Source: Alphaproteobacteria bacterium
GTDB lineage: Bacteria; Pseudomonadota; Alphaproteobacteria; G02398745; G023898745
Assembly (NCBI GenBank): GCA_027366195.1
Contig: DAHXKW010000126.1
Coordinates: forward strand, 1 to 7,591
Direction of reading: 5' to 3'
DNA: 7,591 nucleotides
The notes beneath the pieces were generated by a model. That model searched no databases. It worked only from the letters and a program-made list of their open reading frames with translations, and was not told where the DNA came from. This document shows, in pieces, positions 4,203 to 7,591 of the stretch. The first letter of the stretch is position 1; the number at the start of each line of letters is the position of its first letter. The translations under genes and the position numbers were made by a program.

Positions 4203-5684
4203 TTAGAATACCATACCAACGCTGAAGCTACCGGTTAGACCCTGGAAGCGGACCTTGGCATCTTTATCGATATTGGTGTTTTCTTTACCAAAATCTTTTT
4301 CGGAAAGAGGAATGATGTAACCGACAGTTAAAGCGCCGTATACGCTGTCATTAAAGAACGCGCGTGCTTGTGCGGCAACAACAGGGTTCACCATCCACTT
4401 AGAGGTGTAGTCACCTTTGGAGTCATCTTTAGCATTATTGTTTGTGTTTGTGCGACCAATGTTTAGTTGTTGACCACGGATACCAACAAGTACACCAAGA
4501 GAAGCGCCAGGGCTTACGACACAGTGGAGACCGACATCACCTTGCAAACCAAAACCAAGCTTGTTCTTTTCGCTGGCTTTTACAGTTTCGCCATCTTTGT
4601 CATCAGCTGTTTTAAAGCGACCCCATAGATAGTCACCACTACCGCTGATGCTAAGCGCGAAATTACCCATATTTTGCCACCAACCAGCAGTCACACCAAC
4701 ACCGCCAGCCAAAGCGCTGTGGTGTACGCGGCGATCCAGCACGGCATCTTCCGATTTCTTTGCAACACCAATAGCATCATTTAGCTTGGCATTTTCCGCA
4801 GCTGCGCCATCCGCATATCCGGCTAGTACAGGAGATTGCTTTAGCTCAGAAAGAGCAGTTTTTCCTGTTGCGGTGGTTAGATCTAAAGCAGTTGTAAGAC
4901 CTGTTTTAACAGCATCTTTATAGGCTTGACTTAATGTGCTAGCACCTGTATTGAGGATGAGTATTTTTCCGCCAAGGTTTTTCTTGTAGGCGCTGCTCTT
5001 TAATTTTACTGTATTTAAAAGTTCCGCAACAACATTAGCTGGGTTGGGGTCAGATAATTGAGTAACAAAAGACTCTAAGGCAGCATCATTAATAGTTCCT
5101 CTGATAGTAGGATCGAAAGTTTTAACCAACGTATCAATGCCAGCAACAAGCCCACTAAAGAAATTATCTCTATCAGTGTCTGAGTCTCCAGCAGCAAAAA
5201 CGCTTGCTGTGGCTCCGGTGGCATCAGTAGCAGTATTGAGAAGATTTCTTTTGGCTGTTGTATCGAAAACACCCGTGACACCAAATGCCTTAGCAATGGC
5301 GGCTTCAATAGCGGCAGTGTCTTTTCCACGTATGTCTTCAACTTTAACTGCCGTAAATACTTGCGCTAAAAACTGGAGTTTGGAAGCCTGAGTTCCACCA
5401 TCAAATAGTGCTGCCACATTAGCGGCTTTTAATTGTGCTATAACATCGTTAGCAACTGTGTCTAAAATTTTACTTGGATCTGTTTCTTCTTTGTTACCAA
5501 CCTTACTGCCTTTGCCATCTTTATTCTTAATCTCTAATTTTGCATTAGCGATTTTGGCATCGAATTGAGCGAAGAAACCGCTATTGCACATCGCGCTGCT
5601 GCTTCCTGCGGCTGCGCCATTAGCCATGGCTAGAGCCGGTGCGGCCAGGCCAAGAGCCGAAGTAATTAACAAAACATTACGCAT
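4203..5684 (-). CDS. Outer-membrane beta-barrel protein with a giant first surface loop
   Basis: The 493-residue product has a signal peptide (MRNVLLITSALGLAAPALAMA, cleavage near residues 19-22). Its start is supported by AAGGAG eight bases upstream. The pattern fits an eight-stranded barrel of the OmpA/Opa/OmpW-like size: strand 1 at about 34-52 (SGFFAQFDAKIANAKLEIK), then strands at about 320-337, 340-358, 372-390, 394-411, 427-445, 447-462 and 477-493. The last ends in phenylalanine (SFSVGMVF), the usual barrel-assembly signal. Strands 2-3, 4-5 and 6-7 are joined by short turns, while loops after strands 3, 5 and 7 are long and polar, as for surface loops. The first loop is about 265 residues of helical, Ala/Asp/Thr-rich sequence. 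A surface-exposed antigen or adhesin is plausible by analogy only. No operon partner; element R6 lies 25 bp upstream. Confidence 0.85.
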   Translation of the reverse strand: MRNVLLITSALGLAAPALAMANGAAAGSSSAMCNSGFFAQFDAKIANAKLEIKNKDGKGSKVGNKEETDPSKILDTVANDVIAQLKAANVAALFDGGTQASKLQFLAQVFTAVKVEDIRGKDTAAIEAAIAKAFGVTGVFDTTAKRNLLNTATDATGATASVFAAGDSDTDRDNFFSGLVAGIDTLVKTFDPTIRGTINDAALESFVTQLSDPNPANVVAELLNTVKLKSSAYKKNLGGKILILNTGASTLSQAYKDAVKTGLTTALDLTTATGKTALSELKQSPVLAGYADGAAAENAKLNDAIGVAKKSEDAVLDRRVHHSALAGGVGVTAGWWQNMGNFALSISGSGDYLWGRFKTADDKDGETVKASEKNKLGFGLQGDVGLHCVVSPGASLGVLVGIRGQQLNIGRTNTNNNAKDDSKGDYTSKWMVNPVVAAQARAFFNDSVYGALTVGYIIPLSEKDFGKENTNIDKDAKVRFQGLTGSFSVGMVF

Positions 5685-5708
5685 ACTTTAATCTCCTTAT
5701 ATATTGTT

Positions 5709-5770
5709 TGGATCCCGGATCTAACAAGATCTAAGCACTTCGTGCAAGATTTTATAATGTCCGGGACAAG
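5709..5770 (-). repeat. Family 1 palindromic element, copy R6 (core D)
   Basis: On the minus strand it starts CTTGTCCCGG and ends CCGGGATCCAA. The outer stem ATAAAATCT/AGATCTTGT has one mismatch and one wobble, and the tip GCAC-GAA-GTGC is a perfect hairpin not seen in other copies. It probably lies in the untranslated leader of the barrel-protein mRNA. Confidence 0.8.
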
Positions 5771-5929
5771 TCATGGTTACACCACTTCACGCACTCAGTG
5801 TACTAGGAAATGAAATTTAGCTTCTTTAAATTTGCTTATAATATAGGGGTTTTTGTGTTTTTGTGTTGCATGAATGCGACACGCAATTTGTTTCATAAAA
5901 ATAAAAAACGTATTATGAACTCACAGTAA

Positions 5930-5935
5930 TATAAT
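5930..5935 (+). promoter_or_regulatory. Candidate -10 box of lgt
   Basis: A perfect TATAAT ends 11 bp before the lgt ATG, so transcription would start about at 5941-5943 and the mRNA would be nearly leaderless. No Shine-Dalgarno is present between it and the ATG, which agrees with that reading. No convincing -35 box was found. Confidence 0.4.
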
Positions 5936-5946
5936 TCCCGCACATA

Positions 5947-6750
5947 ATGCTAACTTATCCAAAAATCGATCCCATTTGTTTGCGCATTTTTGGATTCGAA
6001 CTCTACTGGTATAGCATTGCTTATATCACGGGTATCGTGACTGGTTTATGGTTTGCCAAACTCTACCAAAGACATTATTGGCCAACATTGCCAAACGACT
6101 TATTTGACCGTCTTGGTAGCTACATTATTATTGGTATTTTATTGGGGGGGCGCGTCGGATATGTATTTTTATATGCCTTTCATGAATTCTGGATAAACCC
6201 ATGGTACCTTGTTGAGTTTCCTATTAGGGGCATGAGCTTTCATGGAGGATTTATCGGCGTAGTCATAGCCACCCTACTGTTTGCCCGGCGCAATAAAATT
6301 TCTTTTTTTCTCATTAGCGACATCCTATCTTGTGCTGTGCCTATAGGGTTGTTTCTAGGGCGCATGGCTAATTTCATCAACGGAGAACTCTACGGCAGAG
6401 TTACAGATTGGTGGTGTGGCATGATTTTTCCCGGTGGTGGAATTTTGCCAAGACACCCCAGTCAAATATATGAAGCAATTTTAGAAGGATTTGTATTATT
6501 TATCATAATGAATGCCCTATACAATATAAAAAAAATCAGAGAAAAAAGGGGGGCTCTATCAGGATTATTTATGATTTTTTACGGATCATTCCGCTTTATC
6601 GTTGAATATGCACGTGAACCAACTGATGGTTATGCTATAATCGGCAGTCTATGGTTAACGTGGGGACAAGTTTATTCCCTACCTATGATTTTATTTGGTG
6701 TGATACTCTTAGCGCTAACAACCCTCTTTATTCCCGCTAAATCCAAATGA
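5947..6750 (+). CDS. lgt: Phosphatidylglycerol--prolipoprotein diacylglyceryl transferase
   Basis: Lgt is the inner-membrane enzyme that transfers a diacylglyceryl group from phosphatidylglycerol to the lipobox cysteine of prolipoproteins, the first step of bacterial lipoprotein maturation. The 267-residue product has the family's usual length and opening (MLTYPKIDPI...WYSIAYITG). It shows GGRVGYVF (67-74), RGMSFHGG (94-101, with the conserved His99), the Lgt signature GRMANFINGELYG (138-150, with Arg139, Asn142 and Glu147), RHPSQIYEA (169-177) and FRFIVEYAREP (215-225, with Arg223). Several membrane helices separate these motifs. The start has no Shine-Dalgarno and a -10 box is only 11 bp away, so translation may be leaderless. 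The last 79 bp overlap the 3' end of prmC on the other strand. Identification is secure. Confidence 0.97.
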   Translation: MLTYPKIDPICLRIFGFELYWYSIAYITGIVTGLWFAKLYQRHYWPTLPNDLFDRLGSYIIIGILLGGRVGYVFLYAFHEFWINPWYLVEFPIRGMSFHGGFIGVVIATLLFARRNKISFFLISDILSCAVPIGLFLGRMANFINGELYGRVTDWWCGMIFPGGGILPRHPSQIYEAILEGFVLFIIMNALYNIKKIREKRGALSGLFMIFYGSFRFIVEYAREPTDGYAIIGSLWLTWGQVYSLPMILFGVILLALTTLFIPAKSK

Positions 6751-7448
6751 AAGCGGACTGAAGCGTAGCCAAAGTGTTCTAAAAGATTAGCAACTTGGTC
6801 AGCCTGATCATATCCTACTTCGAAAAAAATATATTCAGGTTTTTTTTGTAGGTAGGTATCAATAGATTTCAAAATCGTCTCATAGGTGTTTAAATCGCCA
6901 TATAAGGCTACAGGCGGATCGAAAGTTGCGTCAAGGTTGATTGACTCATGCTTTTCTATGTAGGGTGGGTTGGAAATAATAATATCAAAACTGCCCCCTG
7001 TTAATGCTTCACACCAGTTTGATTCAACCAATTGCGCCTTGATTCCTAATTGATCTATATTGCTCTGTGCTACAGCTAAAGCTTTTGAAGAAATATCAAC
7101 GCCCACTCCTTTGGCTTTTGGGTATTCTTGTAATAAACTCAGCAATAAACAGCCTGTTCCTGTCCCTAAATCTAAAATAGAAAAGGTTTCTTCTTTAATG
7201 CAGTTTAGAACAGCTTCAATCATCGTTTCACTATCCGGCCTGGGGTCAAGAGTATCTTGTGTTGTGAAAAAATGGTTTTTCCAAAACTCTTTATAACCAA
7301 TAATTTTGGCTAAGGGCATACCTGTTTTTCGTAAAGCAATAATGCGATTAATTTCCTGTTTTTGTTCAGCAGAGCAATCCTCAAACAAAGAATAGCGACC
7401 AACTACATGATTGATAATGGCACGAAGCTCAGTTGTTACTAAACGCAT
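6672..7448 (-). CDS. prmC: Peptide chain release factor N5-glutamine methyltransferase
   Basis: PrmC (HemK) uses S-adenosylmethionine to methylate the glutamine of the GGQ motif of release factors RF1 and RF2 in the cytosol. The 258-residue product shows the N-terminal helical domain, then IIGYKEFW (49-56), RPDSETMIEAV (70-80), the SAM-binding motif LDLGTGTG (92-99), the acidic VGVDIS (115-120), and the catalytic NPPY (160-163), which holds the substrate glutamine, followed by DPPVALYGD (177-185). The family's usual ending near AGIKRVVSA (238-246) is followed by 12 extra residues that lie in the stretch antisense to lgt. The usual prfA partner is not adjacent upstream; a palindromic repeat is there instead, and its end supplies GAGG before the start codon. 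It is slightly shorter than typical homologues but all motifs are present. Confidence 0.95.
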   Translation of the reverse strand: MRLVTTELRAIINHVVGRYSLFEDCSAEQKQEINRIIALRKTGMPLAKIIGYKEFWKNHFFTTQDTLDPRPDSETMIEAVLNCIKEETFSILDLGTGTGCLLLSLLQEYPKAKGVGVDISSKALAVAQSNIDQLGIKAQLVESNWCEALTGGSFDIIISNPPYIEKHESINLDATFDPPVALYGDLNTYETILKSIDTYLQKKPEYIFFEVGYDQADQVANLLEHFGYASVRFHLDLAGIKRVVSAKSITPNKIIGRE

Positions 7449-7452
7449 TTAC

Positions 7453-7539
7453 GTCATCCTCGACAAAGCGCATGGCGCTGCGATCGAGGATCCATAGTTT
7501 GATTATTAGGAAATGGATCCTCGCATACGCGAGGATGAC
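7453..7539. repeat. Family 2 paired palindrome upstream of prmC
   Basis: Unit one (7453-7495) starts GTCATCCTCG and ends CGAGGATCCAT, with its loop enlarged by 16 bases compared with the 27-bp form; unit two (7513-7539) has stem ATCCTCGC/GCGAGGAT. The spacer is again 17 bp. On the minus strand the end of unit one, CGAGGATGAC, lies four bases before the prmC start codon, so this copy forms the prmC leader. Confidence 0.85.
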
Positions 7540-7591
7540 AACTTATGCTTCTGAACATGTTGACTTAATTTCAGACTTCAGCCCCGTATAA
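7540..7591. other. Right edge, no gene identified
   Basis: A minus-strand frame from the edge ends at a TAA at 7543-7545 (tail YTGLKSEIKSTCSEA). It could be the C-terminus of a gene lying to the right, but 15 residues are too few to judge. Confidence 0.2.

Larger units (their letters stand above)
5685..5946. promoter_or_regulatory. Divergent intergenic region between the barrel gene and lgt
   Basis: It holds R6 (5709-5770), an AT-rich patch at 5837-5845 offering TATAAT on the plus strand and TATATT/TATTAT on the minus strand, and an inverted repeat GTGTTGCAT-GA-ATGCGACAC (5863-5882, one mismatched pair). A minus-strand promoter at 5838-5845 would give the barrel gene a leader of about 150 nt that includes the R6 hairpin. 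No good -35 hexamer goes with either orientation. Confidence 0.35.

Noticed and set aside
4648..5391. Plus-strand ORFs (4648-4923, 5137-5391) and a minus-strand ORF (5075-5341) within the barrel gene
   Set aside because: All are shadows of the 493-residue gene, which has a signal peptide, ribosome site and barrel ending.
7060..7296. 78-codon plus-strand ORF
   Set aside because: It is antisense to the SAM-binding region of prmC and has no features of its own.

Overview
This 7.6 kb window looks like the chromosome of an AT-rich, probably host-associated alphaproteobacterium of the Rickettsiales/Holosporales kind. The reasons are inferential: two housekeeping genes (lgt and prmC) sit among decayed gene fragments, there is much non-coding DNA filled with short palindromic elements, a perfect TTAA-N7-TTAAC site of the alphaproteobacterial regulator CtrA stands upstream of one gene, and there is a small outer-membrane barrel protein of a type common in intracellular alphaproteobacteria. 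No rRNA, tRNA or CRISPR array was seen.

Layout. 1-800 (minus, running off the left edge) is most of an MFS transporter whose extreme N-terminus may be frameshifted. 884-1781 is a cluster of three palindromic elements (R1, R2, R3) alternating with a small GIY-YIG nuclease gene (1009-1290, plus) and a ribbon-helix-helix-like protein gene (1395-1616, minus) that overlaps a 39-codon remnant, perhaps a ruined toxin. 1782-2295 is non-coding and ends in a CtrA-type promoter region and a terminator-like leader hairpin for a 293-residue helical orphan protein (2296-3177, plus). 3178-4202 is a graveyard: a broken gene interrupted by a 172-bp TA-flanked MITE, an inverted pair of palindromic elements (R4, R5) and a short hairpin unit. 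4203-5684 (minus) is a predicted eight-stranded outer-membrane barrel with a very large first surface loop. 5947-6750 (plus) is lgt and 6672-7448 (minus) is prmC; their 3' ends overlap tail to tail by 79 bp. A second type of palindromic element abuts the prmC start.

Two repeat families dominate. Family 1 (seven copies, about 65 bp) has conserved ends, CTGATTTCCCGG and CCGGGATCCAG, around a hairpin whose two arms change together between copies, so base pairing rather than sequence is conserved. Family 2 is built of 27-bp hairpin units, used singly or as head-to-head pairs separated by exactly 17 bp. The most interesting arrangement is the GIY-YIG nuclease gene enclosed by two family 1 elements in opposite orientation, which recalls REP/RAYT units but with a different class of nuclease; the R4-R5 pair has the same outward orientation without a gene and could be a non-autonomous counterpart. 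These functional links are inference from arrangement only.
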